Positions 34,618-46,511 of a stretch of DNA of 64,000 nt are shown piece after piece. Made by a program: the position numbers and the translations under genes. Numbering within the stretch: the stretch's first letter is position 1; every line of letters starts with the position of its first letter. Below the pieces are notes generated by a model, which worked only from the letters and a program-made list of their open reading frames with translations, searched no databases and was not told the origin of the DNA. The stretch lies in the NCBI GenBank assembly GCA_000733355.1, contig JNVV01000001.1:588208-652207 (forward strand). Reading direction: 5' to 3'. Source of the stretch: Falciphora oryzae (lineage: Eukaryota; Ascomycota; Sordariomycetes; Magnaporthales; Magnaporthaceae).

Positions 34618-35710
34618 AGGGGCTTGAACACGAGCGGTAGCGAAGAAGCGTGTTTTCCTTGCTAATTTACCATATAAGAGCGAACTATGGGATTCGGACT
34701 TTACTGTAGCACAGCTGTCATGGAGACGGCTTGTCTGCTGCGTCTTGTCCACCTCTTTCCCTTTCTGGCTTGTCCTACCCCCTCGCCTGGCTATCTCAAC
34801 ACCACCCTCACCCTCAACCTTGCCTGCACCCACGATTTCCTCGATATAATTCACGTGTGCCCTCCCCTTCTTGTACCGGTTGGTCACATCCACTTCTTTC
34901 TTTCTTATCATCATCCCGCTAGACAGCATCGACATCATGTTTGCATCTCTTATGGCAGCTGCATTCTCGGGCGGATAGGTGGCTTTTTTTCCGTTCTCTA
35001 CAGGGGCGTTCGGAGGATTTGTTGCTATGTATTTACGAAGGTGTTTCTTGGTTTTCTCTACGGAGTTTTATAAACGAACTATTTCTCTTTTGCCCCGCCT
35101 CGTATCTGGTACTTGTCTCTCAAAATTATTGACTAGAGGACATGAAAAACAAGAACAAACATGTGATTGGTCTCGCGGTCCTTGTGTTCGTCCCTGTCGA
35201 TGAGATCTGGGCTATCGGATCATTCTTTTTGAGACACTGGCCTACCACTATATCAGAAGCCCTCATCGTCGTATCTTCACTGGGTTCGGGATCTCGTTCG
35301 GACGAAGTAGAGTCTCACATGCAAGTCTGGTGCCATCTGCCACTCCACTCATGGCGTACAGCGCACGGTGACACAGTAGTGGGCATCAACAGAATAAGCA
35401 TGGCAATCAATAATATTATTGACAAGAATCTCCGCATGTGCTCTCCCTTCTTTATTTTTTTTTTTCCTTTGACAGGGCAGAAAATCGTAATAAACACCGT
35501 GGAGTAAAAGTGCCCTGCCCGGAAGCGAAAACCAGGGGCAGGGGTATGTGTATCGAAGAAGGAATTGAGAAAACGGAGACGACCAAAACCAACAAAGCAC
35601 CCTTTCCCAACCGAAGGATAAAGCACGCACAAGGATGAGCGAGTGAGGTGAAATAAAACAAACCGCAAGTAATAATACCAAGACTGAACTTAAGAAGGGC
35701 TAGCCATCGA
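34618..35710. other. Intergenic, convergent 3' region
   Basis: T-rich region between the 3' ends of KEX2 and the SNX4 gene. Nothing coding was recognised. Confidence 0.4.
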
Positions 35711-37312
35711 CTATGGGGCAATGGCGCCGTCCTTCTCCATCTCCTTGATGTACCTCTCCCAGACGTCGACGGTGGCGTCGTAAAAGTCCGTGTGCGACTG
35801 AGCCAGGCTGCCGAACTGGCGCTTGAGCTCGACGCGCTTGATGCGCTCAAAGTCGGCCACCTCCTTGACCACCTCCTCGTCGAACATCTCGGACGTGCGC
35901 TTGGCCCGCTCCACCTCGAGCGTCAGTTCGTCGATGCGCATCTCGAGCTTGCGCTGCCGCTCGCGCCGCGACTGCTCGTGGTCCACGCCCCTCACGTCCT
36001 CGATCTTGCTCCGGATGAAACCCCCAGCGCCCGCCAGCGCGCCCCCGCCCGCGCCGCCGTACCCTCCCGAGGCCAGGACGTCGCGGTCGGCCCGGCTCTT
36101 GTTGAGGTACTCGGTCAGCTGCTCAAAGTCGAGCTGCTTCTGCTCGCGGGCCTTGAGCAGGTTCTTGAGCGCGCCGCTGAAGGCGGCCAGGTCGCGGAGG
36201 CTGCCGAGGTAGTCCTGCTCCGTAGCCTCGCGCAGCCCCCTGAGCCCCGAGGCCGTGTCCTCGACCGAGGCGGCGAAGGCGCGCACGGCGGCCTCGACGC
36301 CCGGCTCAAGCACGATGAGCTTTTGGAACTGCTCGGCCAGGTCGCGCTGGTCGGCCTCGAGGTCGACCTCGCGCCGCGCCACGCGCGCCACCAGCTTCTC
36401 GACGTGCGCCAGGTCCTCGTCCAGCTTGTCGCTCCTCTCGCGCACCTCGATGAAGCGCCGGTCCGGCTTGTGCACCTTTGTGAAGGCGTTGATGAAGGTG
36501 TCGGCGAAGTTGTCGAAGACGCTGTTGGCCATGCTGTTGGCCGCCCCGCTGCCGCCGCCGCTGCCGCCTAATTCGGGCGAGCCCGGGCCGAGGCCCGAGT
36601 CGCCGCCGCTGCCGAGCGAGACGCTCCTGCTGGCGCGCGAGCGCATGGTGGCGTTCCAGTCCGGGCTCTCGAGGAAGGTGTGCAGTATGGGGCTGCGGCG
36701 CAGGATGGGGTGCAGGGCGCAGCGGGTGAGGAAGCGGCGCAGCGAGTGGGCGCGGCGGGCGGTGAAGTCGGTGCCGAAGCGGTCGCCGCGCACGTACTCC
36801 ATGCGCTGCTTGTCCGGCAGCGGCGGCACGGCGCAGGCCGGGTAGTCCTTGGAGAGCGTCTTAAAGAGGAAGACGAAGTCGGTGAAGCGGCGGCGCACTG
36901 AGACGTGATGCTTTTGGAACGATGGGAATGTTGTCTGGGGTGAGGGAGGTTCGTGGCAGGATATGCCGGTCAGAACAGAGTAGGGGGGCTATACTGTGTG
37001 TAGATCTGGACGTCAGGGGAAACCAACATTGGTTGTTATGAGGTACGACACAAACGCATCCTTGGTGCCGTCGTTCTCCTTGATCGGGGCCGAGACGGTG
37101 CACTCTAGCGTCTCGTCGCCGATCCCGTGGGCATCGAGGCGGTTGTAGTTGGGCTCGGGCTCGCGGTGCGCATGCCTCGCGTCGGTAGCCTCCGAGTCCG
37201 AGGCGCCGTCGTGGCCACCTGCCGGGTGCGCCGGGCCACCACCCATGGCGGCGCCTGGGCGGTCACTGTGCCATGAAATGTTAGAGAAGTTGTCTTGGTC
37301 GAGGCCCGCCAT
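35711..37312 (-). CDS. SNX4: Sorting nexin SNX4 / Atg24
   Basis: Two exons (37028-37312, 35711-36934) joined in phase 0 give 502 residues. The first 65 residues are polar; the PX domain begins at LECTVSAPIKENDGTKDAFV and continues through SVRRRFTDFVFLFKTL, with the phosphoinositide-binding RRF, and PPLPDKQRMEYVRGDRFGTD. A Gly/Ser linker sits in front of the C-terminal helical BAR region (KVHKPDRRFIEVRERSDKLD to VWERYIKEMEKDG). The family binds PI3P on endosomes and recycles SNAREs such as Snc1; in fungi it is also needed for pexophagy and other selective autophagy. The Gly-rich patch around residues 200-220 looks like an insertion between PX and BAR. Confidence 0.93.
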
Positions 37313-38295
37313 CTTGGGCGCGGTCCGCCCTCGTGGAGAGGGGGATGCGGACCGTGTCTTGGGTGAGTAGGTATTCGGTGCCGGCGTGGTGCTGCTGCTG
37401 CTGCGGTGGCCGGTTCTTCCTTGGGTGACGACGGACGGGCCTCGTCTGGAGAGGCTATCTCTTTGCTTGGTGGGATGCGATGCGGCGGGCTCTGACGACC
37501 TCGGTAGGCGGAAGGCTGCGTCGGGAACGGACTGGAACGCGCGGCTGGTGGCGGTGGGCTGCTTTGCGTAGCGGGTGTTTTTTTTTTTTTTTTTTTTTAA
37601 TTAGCTCAACTGATATTGTCCGTGGCCGAGTGCGAGCTTCAATCTTCTGGCAAGCTTCACAGACCGACGTCGATTCTCTGCGCCCCATGCTGACGTACTT
37701 TCGGTCTGAGGTGGGGGACCTGGAAGCTGGCGCTAGGCCCCACCCAACCCGAGCTTTGCATCAATGTTGGGAGCTAGGCTAGAATTGCACATGGGAATCA
37801 CCAGAACGGTCGACAGAAAAACACAAGCAAAGTAATTGCTACATCCTATTCTTAGTTTCTATAGGTCTTGGTGTTGAGTGAGATGAATGCTTCTTTCTCC
37901 TAGTCTATAAACCGAGGTCCCCTTTCCCCGACTCCATGCAAGTGTTGGTTCCGTATACAACGACAAAGCCGCCCCCGACGATTGTAAAGAGCAACGAAGA
38001 GATAAGAGATATGAGAGAGTGTGAGAATGAGTGAGAGTGAGAAGGAAAATAAAGAAGAGACATAAAAATGAGAGAGAATGTCCGCATCCCTGCTTGACTC
38101 CAAACCTAAACCCAGGAATGATGCACATTGCCATCCCACTCTGCATAGTCTCGGTCTAGACTGGAGATGATATCGGTATATCCGGTCCGGTTGCCAGAAG
38201 CCGAAAACGAAACAAGAAGTGTAAAAAGAAATTAATGGAAGAAGAAAAAGACACGTACGAAAAGGGTATCTATTGGCATATAGATTTCATGCCCC
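37313..38295. other. Intergenic between SNX4 start and LETM1 gene end
   Basis: Upstream region of SNX4. It has a 21-base T tract at 37578-37598 and a purine-rich GAGA-like stretch at 38000-38080. No gene was recognised. Confidence 0.4.
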
Positions 38296-40059
38296 TTACT
38301 TGTCACTCTGCTTCGCCGCCGGCGCCTTCTGGTCCGCCAACGGCTTCTCGGCCGGCCGCGGCGTCGCCTCGGCATCGACCATGTCGCCGACCTGCGCCTT
38401 CTCCAAGCCGTCTAGGCTCTTGGTGGCTGCCTGCCTGGCCGCCTCCATCTCGCGCTCCTCCTTCTCGTCGATGTTGTCGACGTCGCGCGGCGTGGCCAGG
38501 CCCGTGTCGGCGTTCTCCTGGTTCTGCTCGTTCTCCTCCTCAATCAGCTCCTGCTGCTCCTTGAGCACCTCGAGCCGCTGCTTGTTGGTCGCCGCGCCCT
38601 CGGCGTTGTGCACCTCGAGCTCGATCTCGTGGAAGAGCTCCTCGGGGATCGACGAGAGCACGCCCGTCAGCGCGTCGATCTGGCTGGTCGCCTCGCCCTC
38701 GCCGCTGGCCGCCTGCGCGTACGAGTAGGCGCTGCTCAGCACCAGGAGCGTCGACGGGACGCCGTCGCGCAGCCGGAGGTCCAGCCACGTCTGCAGGTCC
38801 TCGCGCATCCGCGCCGGCGACACGCCAAACGTCTTGATGCCGCGGCTGGCGCATGCCATCTGCAGCTCCGACGTTGTCAGGCTGTCGACGCCCTCGAACG
38901 AGATGGCCCTGTCGTCGCGCTTGATCTGCCGCATGCGGTGCCGGATCTGGTACCGGAGCATCATGTCGGTTCCGAAAGTGTTGAGGTTCAGGTACCGGCA
39001 CATGGACACCAGCTGCGGGCGCGACAGGTTGTCGAGCGTCAGGTCGTCGCGGAAGATCTTGCACACCCTGATGACGTCCTCGGCCGTCGGCTTCTCGCCC
39101 GTGGCCCGGAGCTTGCGGAAGAAGTTTGTGAACTCCTCGCGCTGCGTCGTCGCCGCCGTCACGGGCAGGCCCGTCTCCTTGAGCGTCTGGCGCAGGAACC
39201 CGCTAACCTCGGCGCGCGTGGCCCGCAGCATCGATGCCTTCTTCTCCCTCGACTTCTGGCCCTCGTATGTGCTAGGCAGCAGGTTAGGGAACAGCTTGAG
39301 CGCGACGGGCAGCAGCAGCTCGGCGAAGGGCACGATGATGAAGACGGAGAAGGGCACCAGCCGCCCGAGGTCCTGCACGGTGCGCTGCAGCTGCCGGCTC
39401 TCGCGGCGTGTGAGCTCGTACCCAGCCGCCATCTTGAACGCCAGGCGGCTGCTGATCTTGACCTCGGTCGCCAGCAGCTTGGTGCCGTCCCAGTAGTGCA
39501 TCACTTCCTTCTTGATCTTCTGGCCCAGCGACAGCTTCTTCTCCTCCTTCTTGGGCTCCTCCTTCTTCTCCATCTCCAGCGCCTTCTCGCTCGCCAGCTT
39601 GGGAAGGGAGATGGACTCGGCGGCGGCTTCCTTTGCACTCACGGCGGAGACGTCCTTCTTGGGTGTGTCAGCGACATCTGAAGATTTGGCCTTTGCCTCT
39701 CCCTTGACTACCGGAGTCTTGCCGTCGTCCCGCGGCAGAGGGTTCTTAGCCTTCTTTGGGTCGAAACCGGGTGGCGGGCCCGAGGGGATGCCCCGGCCGG
39801 CGTGGGTCTCGGTGGACAGGCTGCGGAGGGGAATCAATAGGGCGACGGCCGGGTTCTGCAGGGCGAGGTTGCGGGAGTGCCTTCCGAGGTGCGCCTGGGA
39901 GGCTCTGAGGACTGATCGAGGGAGTGCACGGCCTGGTCAAGGTGGTGGGGCACCGCATGTCAGCGCCTGTCATCAGTGGAATGGCTCGAGGACCGTACCG
40001 TTTCCCATGAACGGGTTCCTGACCACGGAGCGGCGGGCGACCGCCGCTGAGGCGCTCAT
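38296..40059 (-). CDS. MDM38: LETM1-domain mitochondrial inner-membrane protein (Mdm38 type)
   Basis: A short first exon (39999-40059, MSASAAVARRSVVRNPFMGN) is joined across a 66-base intron to exon 2 (38296-39932), giving 565 residues. The N-terminus is rich in Arg, Ser and Ala, a mitochondrial import signal. The LETM1 core includes WDGTKLLATEVKISSRLAFK, one membrane segment (LVPFSVFIIVPFAELLLPVA) and the ribosome-binding-like part with LSRPQLVSMCRYLNLNTFGT and LQMACASRGIKTFG. The C-terminal 110 residues are Glu/Gln-rich coiled coil. The family maintains K+/H+ exchange and helps insert mitochondrially made proteins. The small first exon is required, since the next in-frame ATG (39837) would lose the import signal. 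Confidence 0.93.
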
Positions 40060-42066
40060 GGTGACGACCGTGGGTGTGTGTGTGTGTGTGTGGATAGGGA
40101 GGGGGGTGGTTAGGCGGAGCTTGGCCTCTGATGATACTCTGGCGGAGAAAAATCAAATCAAACGGTGGTGGTGGTGGTGGTTTACAGAACGAAGAAAGAG
40201 TACAGGAGGGAGGGAGGAAAGACGATGGGTTTGAACCGACGGATGATCTTGACATGAATGATCCGCCAGCGTCAGTCAGTAAGTCCCTCGTAGAGTAATG
40301 AAAAAAGTTCAGGCACTTGTCTCTGTAACATGCATGCATGCGGGCCTGGTCTAGACTTGGGCTTGGGTAAGTCGGGACCAGCAAAGTCCAGTTACAACGC
40401 TACTTTCAGGGGTGAGCATCTCTGATAGGATGAACCGTGTCCAGCTTTTGCGGCGAGCCTGGGAGATCACGTGACAGCCCTGTGTCGCCTCAGCTGCGTT
40501 ATTCCGGCGGGTGATGTATTCCGGCGGGCCCGCTCGCCAACGCATCCATCCACCGTGCCACGGGCCCGTCCCAGTGTGGATGATGCCCTGGTACTCTCAG
40601 TAAAAATCAGGGTCTTTTGCTCGTCGGCAATGAGCTGGCACGGCTGGGCAGGCCTGCGGATGGGCTGCGGGCTGCGAGGCTGCCTTATTGATGTGTGTAT
40701 TTCCCCTCAAAGTACATCGATCTGCACAACATGTTGCTCTCATACCAGACCAGTAGAAGAACGAGTGCTTGTTGACCCCGGACTATCCGCCCCAGGCCGA
40801 TAAAGCCGAAATATTACCCAGACCCCTTCGCCTTCGGTGGCTTTTATGGCTGGCTCTCCGGACATTTCGTCAGACCCGGACCAAAGTGGGACCGGAATCC
40901 CGACCAGTCAAGCCCGTCTGAAGGCAGGCAGCCCCAAAACCAACCCTTCTGGCAGACCGACACATGGCCGTCGGTCCAAGTGCAGCAACCAAGGTGCCAC
41001 GCACGTGAAGTGGGTTGAGCCACATGTCCGAACCCCTCTCGCGGGGTTTTTGGCGGAACAACACCTCGCAGTTGCTTTTATGCACGTTTGTAAACGCTCA
41101 TCACTGTACTCATGCTTCTCAAAACAAGAAAGCTTTCTCACAGATGTTTGGCTTTTTGGGCAAACAGTCAGATCAGGATCGAAGGCAATATCCAGACCGT
41201 GTGCCTCAACAAAAAAGGCAAGCAGCCACCACACAAACTCGCACTGTGATGGATGCCAGTCCGAAGCCGGACCCTGAACAGGCGTGCTCAGCGTGCACCC
41301 CCCCCTGTCGCCGATTTCCAAGTCCAGCGGCAGGCGGCGGGCGACCATGCAGGACACGCATGCACTTGTGGAGGCCATTTGTGAGCTCACATTGGGCCAA
41401 CACAAACAAGCCCCGGTCGGTCCGAGTCCCGGTCCACTGGCTCGTGTCTTTTGTCCCCCCGCCTTTCCGAGAATGTGGAGGCTGCCGATGGTGCGAGAAG
41501 AAGAGAATAAATTAATCCAAGCTCTTGTGGCTCTCCATCTTTGTGCTGTGATCCGTTCTGGCGTGCGCCCATCGTTGTGCTCAATGCTTGGACCGTTACA
41601 CCGCCGTTGCACATCAATTCATATTCACTCAAAGTCTGGCCCGGCGTTGACGCCGGCTTTTGCGTGTTGCAGGGGTTGTCCAAGTCTGGCCCGATGCTTG
41701 GTAGTCGCCCTTCCCACCTCTCCCCATTTCCCCCCTCCTCAACTCCGGAAAATAAATAAAACAACGAAAGAAAAAAAAAAAAAATTAAATAAATAAATAA
41801 GAGGAGGGGCCTGCTCCGACATGGTCTCGTTCTGACAGAGTCAGTCCAACCATTTTCTCGCCCCGGCTCCTTTGAGGGCCGCCCGGATCGCCCGTTTCCC
41901 TGCGCCCTCTCTTTGCGACGCCCTCGTCCAGCCCCTCGGGCTTTTTTGTCGGGACAGAACTTGACAGTACACCCTGAACCTCGGCCGATTAGCCCGTTTC
42001 ATTGGCTGGACCCCTGCGACGCCGCCGCCCGTCTGCTACACCTGTAAATAGCATTTCCTGCGTAAC
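40060..42066. other. Intergenic (2 kb) between divergent LETM1 and adenylate kinase genes
   Basis: Shared promoter region. It holds simple repeats: a GT run near 40072-40090 and a GGT run near 40163-40181, and a poly-A run at 41771-41783. Open frames on both strands over 40837-41800 show no motif. Confidence 0.45.
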
Positions 42067-42975
42067 ATGCGCCTCCGAAGGGCCGCCCGCGTCATTCTTG
42101 TCGGTGCGCCTGGAGTCGGCAAAGGCACGCAGTCGGAACGCCTGCTCCAGCGCTTCCCCCAGCTCTCCTCCATCAGCTCGGGCGATCTTCTCCGCAACAA
42201 TGTCAAGAGCAGGACGCCGCTCGGTAAGTTCTTCCCGTAGTCGCGCGCTGGGAAAAGCGAACCCCATGGTGCGGGGATGCATGAAACAAGCACATACACT
42301 GACACCAAAGCCGCCACTCCAGGAATCAAGGTCGAGAGCACCATGAAGGCCGGCGGCCTGGTGCCCGACGACCTGATCCTGCGCCTCATCAGCAACGAGT
42401 TCAACAAGCGCGGCTGGCTCTTTGCCGACGGCGCCCAGGCCAGCATCCTGACCCTCGCCTCCGCCTCTGCCGCCGCCGCCGCCACCGCTACCCCCGCCAA
42501 CGACGTCTTCATGTCGGCGCCCGCGGGGCTGGGCTCGGACCCCCCGCCGCGCCTCTCGGACGACCCGACCGCGTCCTTCATCCTGGACGGCTTCCCGCGC
42601 ACCGCCGCGCAGGCCGCCCGCCTGGACCACGTCGTCCCCGTCAACCTGGTCGTGTCGCTCCGGACCCCGCTCGACGTCATCATGCGCCGCATCGCGGGGC
42701 GCATGGTCCACGAGCCCTCCGGGCGCATCTACAACGACGACTTCAACGCGCCCCGCATCCCGGGCCGCGACGACATCACGGGCGAGCCCCTGGTCCGCCG
42801 CCCGGACGACTGCCCCGAGGTCTATAGGTCACGGTTCCAAAAGTTCCGCGAGACCAGCGAGCCCCTGCTCGAGCACTACGCCCGGAAGGGAGTCCTCTGG
42901 GAGGTCGAGGGCATGAGCAGCGACGACATCAGCCCCAGGCTGTTCCGCGAGTTTGAGAAGAGGTTCCTGCAGTAG
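42067..42975 (+). CDS. ADK2: Adenylate kinase family, GTP:AMP phosphotransferase-like (ADK2/AK3 type)
   Basis: Two exons (42067-42223, 42323-42975) give 269 residues. The P loop is [19 protein letters not shown]; the nucleotide monophosphate part includes [30 protein letters not shown] is the next family box. The lid follows: [20 protein letters not shown] and [13 protein letters not shown]. No zinc cysteines are in the lid, fitting the mitochondrial AK3 group that uses GTP. About 40 Ala/Pro/Ser-rich residues sit between the NMP part and FILDGFPRT, where normal members have only a few; no GT-AG intron would remove them. The Arg-rich start MRLRRAARV leaves little room for a classical import signal. 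Confidence 0.9.
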
Positions 42976-43822
42976 ATCAAGCTCGGAACTTTTCTTCCTT
43001 ACTCGTTCTTGCTACTTTATGTTTTTACGTTTTTATCTATTACCATCATTTATTATTCCTATTCTTTATTCATCTTTGTTGGGTTTTGGTTTCACGACAT
43101 ATCATCTCGTTTTCTCTATGAGCGGTTTTGTCGCCTTTCCCCGTCGGTGGGCTGGCTGGCTGGAGTTGTGTCTCAAACGGACTGGAAGGTCTAATGTCCT
43201 GGTTTTTCTTATGGAGGCTCTATGATCAGTCCGTGAACTCGCATCGGGGGCATTTTTTCGTTTATGTATAGCAGCCGGATTTCCCAGTGTATGAGCTTAC
43301 GTGCCTACTCTATACCCCTACTAATTCTCGACGTAGGAGCCCATGATATGCCCTCTAGGGTGGTGGTGTAACGATTTAGGGATAAATCACGTTTGGTTGG
43401 GCACGGTACAACGACTTCTTGTCGACAATGGTTCTATGTGACAAAAACTAGGAACACGGGATGGGTGTACGAGAAACAAAGCGCCCCTGACGACTGGACT
43501 ACACACATACAACAACGTACATAGCGCAGTGTGCAATAGCTCAGAATTCGGTAATTTTGACACCCCTTTTGCCAGTTCCTTTGGTTATTGCTACCTTTGC
43601 TTCGTCCTGTTTCCTTCCCATTCGAGTATCTCTCCTTTTTGTACTTTCTCTCTTTTTTTTGCCATTGCTTCCGGTGTACTAATGTGTCGGGGGGCCAGGA
43701 ACAAAGCGGATCTCTGAAATGCATCTCTTCTATTCATGCTAATACGCAATGTTGTCTAGGAACATAAAACAAGAGGTACCGGCATGCATGTATCTATGCT
43801 CAACCATCAATAATAACCACGC
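42976..43822. other. Intergenic, convergent 3' region
   Basis: T-rich 3' sequences of the kinase gene and the GH76 gene. Nothing coding was recognised. Confidence 0.4.
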
Positions 43823-45679
43823 CTAATTGATATTGGAAAGCTCCCACACGGCCCTCAGGACTGCCAGGCCTCCAGACTGCGTCTCCACCGTCCGGCCCCG
43901 TCCCCGGTCGTTGGGGTCAGACCCCTTACGTCGCCCGCCCTGCACCGAGACCGCGAACTGGCCCTTGAGCCTTTCGGCAGGCCCGCGCCCCTCGCCCATG
44001 TTCTCCCCCTCGCTCCCTTTCTCAGCTCCGGTCGACTCAGCGGCGGTCTGGCCGTCCGAAGACGAGGAGCTCGCGCCGCCTTCCGGAACCCACTCGAGGG
44101 AATCCGGGACGCCATAGGTCCGGTAGTCGACCGACTCCTCCTCGGAGCTCGACGAGTTAGACCGCCGCTTGACGTCCCTGAGGTCCTCGATCACGATGTC
44201 GAGCAGGCCCGCCGTCCACCACATGCCGAAGCGGCCCTTAGCGTCCCGCGTGGCCTGTGCCGCCTTGGCGTTGTGCTCGACCCAGCCCCTGTACGACTTG
44301 CACGAGCTGCTGTGCGTCGCCCGGAGGCTCTCCGAGGCCGACGACTCCTCGAGCGTCCCGCAGAAGGCGACGAGGTGGTGAAAGAGGATCCCCTTGAACG
44401 TCTGGCTGTCCTGGGAGCAGGACCCGCTCACGTCGCACTGGTCCTCCAGCACGCCGCCACGCCCCAGGCCGCGCCACGGCGGCAGCTCACCAGGCTTCAG
44501 GTCACCGAGGTCGTCGACCGGCTGGTCCTTGGCTAGATCGTAGCCCGTGGCTTTGATGGTTGACCGGATCAGGTGGTGGCCCTCGGTGATGTACGAGTCG
44601 TTACCCTTGACAGCCCAAAGGCCCCGGAGTCCGGTGAGGATGACGCCCTGGTTGTAAGTGTAGACCATGCCGTTCCGGGCATCGCAGGCTGTGTTGTTAC
44701 TGGTCGGATCGCCCCAGCCCGAGATGTGGAAGCCGTCCACGTACAGACCCTCGGGGTCCTGGCCGGGTCCGTTCTGCATGCCCGAGTTACGGAGCCAGAT
44801 GTGGCCAGCCACGGCAGCGTCCAGGTGCTTTTGGTCGTGCTTGGGATGGGGCCCGTGCCGCCCACCGGGCAGGTTGAAGGGCGACTCGTTATCGTCTCCC
44901 GGAAAGTATTGGTACATGGAGATGGAGGCCGCGATGAAGAGCTCATTGGTGATGGCGTTCTTGTAGACCTGGAGGCGCGGGTTCCAGTTCATGCCGCCGC
45001 CGCACCACTTGGTATCCCAGCCCTTGGCTGCGAGCTCCCAGAAGATGCGGGCACGGTGGGCGAAGGCCGGAGTCCAGATGTTGCCAAAGTAGGTCTTACC
45101 CGAGGCTTGGTCCAGGAGCTGTTGCTGTCCGGGGAGGAGACGCGGCGCCCCCGAGGGGTAGTAGAGGCGTGAGTGGAGGTTGACGAACTTAACAGCCTCC
45201 AGCCAGCCGAGCACCACCCATAGCATGTCGTCGAAGGCCTGGCCGCGAAGTTCGACGTCGTTCTGCCCGAAGTAGAAGCCCAGGATCTGGGAAAAGTAGA
45301 GGGCGATCAGGTTCTCGCGATCCTTATCGCTACTGCTGCTAGAACCCTCGCCGGCCATCAAGGCGTGAGACAGAGAGCTGAGGGCACCCGAGACCTGCGT
45401 GCCGATAACGGCTGCGGTCCAGTCGATGGCGTCGGGCCAAGTCCCTTTCCACGGTTCGAAGTAGTTGTCCTGGAGGACTTTGAGGGCGCCCATGACTTCG
45501 TCGAGGACACGCGGGTCTGGGCCTGCAGAGGTGCGAGTCTGCACCCGGGCTCGGGACCCGAGAAGCCTGTCGTCTCTGCCATGGCCATGGGATGCGCCTA
45601 GGCTTGCCGGTGACGCGAACACCGGCACCCCCGAGAGGGTAAAGGCGACAAGCCAAACCCAGGTACGGGCCAGGAGCAT
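43823..45679 (-). CDS. Glycoside hydrolase family 76 (endo-alpha-1,6-mannanase-like), secreted
   Basis: A single exon of 618 residues. The signal peptide is MLLARTWVWLVAFTLSGVPV followed by FASP. The GH76 barrel includes YFGQNDVELRGQAFDDMLWV, with the adjacent Asp pair used as nucleophile and acid in this family, then CGGGMNWNP and GMVYTYNQGVILTGLRGLW. The family cuts alpha-1,6-mannan or, in the fungal Dcw1/Dfg5 branch, acts on GPI glycans during wall cross-linking. This protein lacks a C-terminal hydrophobic GPI signal: the last 120 residues are Ser/Glu/Gly-rich and polar. It is therefore more likely a soluble secreted mannanase than a Dcw1/Dfg5 protein. The ATG at 45679 starts the signal peptide. 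Confidence 0.92.
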   Translation of the reverse strand: MLLARTWVWLVAFTLSGVPVFASPASLGASHGHGRDDRLLGSRARVQTRTSAGPDPRVLDEVMGALKVLQDNYFEPWKGTWPDAIDWTAAVIGTQVSGALSSLSHALMAGEGSSSSSDKDRENLIALYFSQILGFYFGQNDVELRGQAFDDMLWVVLGWLEAVKFVNLHSRLYYPSGAPRLLPGQQQLLDQASGKTYFGNIWTPAFAHRARIFWELAAKGWDTKWCGGGMNWNPRLQVYKNAITNELFIAASISMYQYFPGDDNESPFNLPGGRHGPHPKHDQKHLDAAVAGHIWLRNSGMQNGPGQDPEGLYVDGFHISGWGDPTSNNTACDARNGMVYTYNQGVILTGLRGLWAVKGNDSYITEGHHLIRSTIKATGYDLAKDQPVDDLGDLKPGELPPWRGLGRGGVLEDQCDVSGSCSQDSQTFKGILFHHLVAFCGTLEESSASESLRATHSSSCKSYRGWVEHNAKAAQATRDAKGRFGMWWTAGLLDIVIEDLRDVKRRSNSSSSEEESVDYRTYGVPDSLEWVPEGGASSSSSDGQTAAESTGAEKGSEGENMGEGRGPAERLKGQFAVSVQGGRRKGSDPNDRGRGRTVETQSGGLAVLRAVWELSNIN

Positions 45680-46350
45680 CGTCTGCTCTGTGTGTGATGA
45701 TTAGTACTACCGAGACAAAGAGATAGGTATCTTTGGTGAGACAAAGTGCCTTGTCGGACGAGCGCATCCTATCGCCCAGAAAATCATGGCGGGCTAGATC
45801 GAAGCATTACAAAATCCATGCTTTCCATCTCCGGAAGCAACCTAACTTTGCGACCAAAAAAATAAAGGGAAGGAGAAAGGGAACAGTAAAGAAAGGAAAA
45901 CAAGTAAAGAGAAAGATGACAGTTTGGCGACGATAAAATAAGCTAAAGTTGAGCGGGAGTAAGACCAGCGGGAGCAAGAGTATCGGTTCCACTGGTGGCA
46001 CAAAGTCTCCGACTTTGCCCACCAATATCACATACCTTATTAGATGGGCGCGGTTTGTGTTTGGCCGGATGTAGGTTGTCCCCAGTCGTTTGAGGGGCAT
46101 GTATGCAGCACGGCGATCAGACCATCGATTTCACGCTGCCAGCTTTCATCGTCCCGTCCATCCATTGTTAGCCAGCGTCACCCTGTGGTCGCATTTTCCA
46201 ACCAACCAACATGCACCCGTCTGTTTGAGGCAGGCTGCGCGGGGAAAGGGGTTCCCTACTTACACGTTTGGTGATGCGGTATTAAGGGAGAGATAACAAT
46301 TGACCGCCGCGAGGAAATCGACTCGAGGATAAAAGACGCAAACAAACAAA
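45680..46350. other. Upstream region of the GH76 gene
   Basis: Promoter-side sequence ending in a caaacaaacaaa repeat that borders the assembly gap. No gene recognised. Confidence 0.35.
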
Positions 46351-46511
46351 NNNNNNNNNNNNNNNNNNNNNNNNNNNNNNNNNNNNNNNNNNNNNNNNNN
46401 NNNNNNNNNNNNNNNNNNNNNNNNNNNNNNNNNNNNNNNNNNNNNNNNNNNNNNNNNNNNNNNNNNNNNNNNNNNNNNNNNNNNNNNNNNNNNNNNNNNN
46501 NNNNNNNNNNN
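46351..46511. other. Assembly gap (161 N)
   Basis: A run of 161 N; the left border is the repeat caaacaaacaaa and the right border again has gaaacaaacc. The gap lies between genes. Confidence 0.99.

Noticed and set aside
40220..40300. Possible tRNA gene (ggttcaaaccc-like B box on the minus strand)
   Set aside because: There is no matching A box at the right distance and no acceptor-stem pairing could be formed.
43823..45679. GH76 gene as a GPI-anchored Dcw1/Dfg5 wall protein
   Set aside because: The C-terminus is polar and has no hydrophobic GPI tail; the gene fits a soluble secreted GH76 better.
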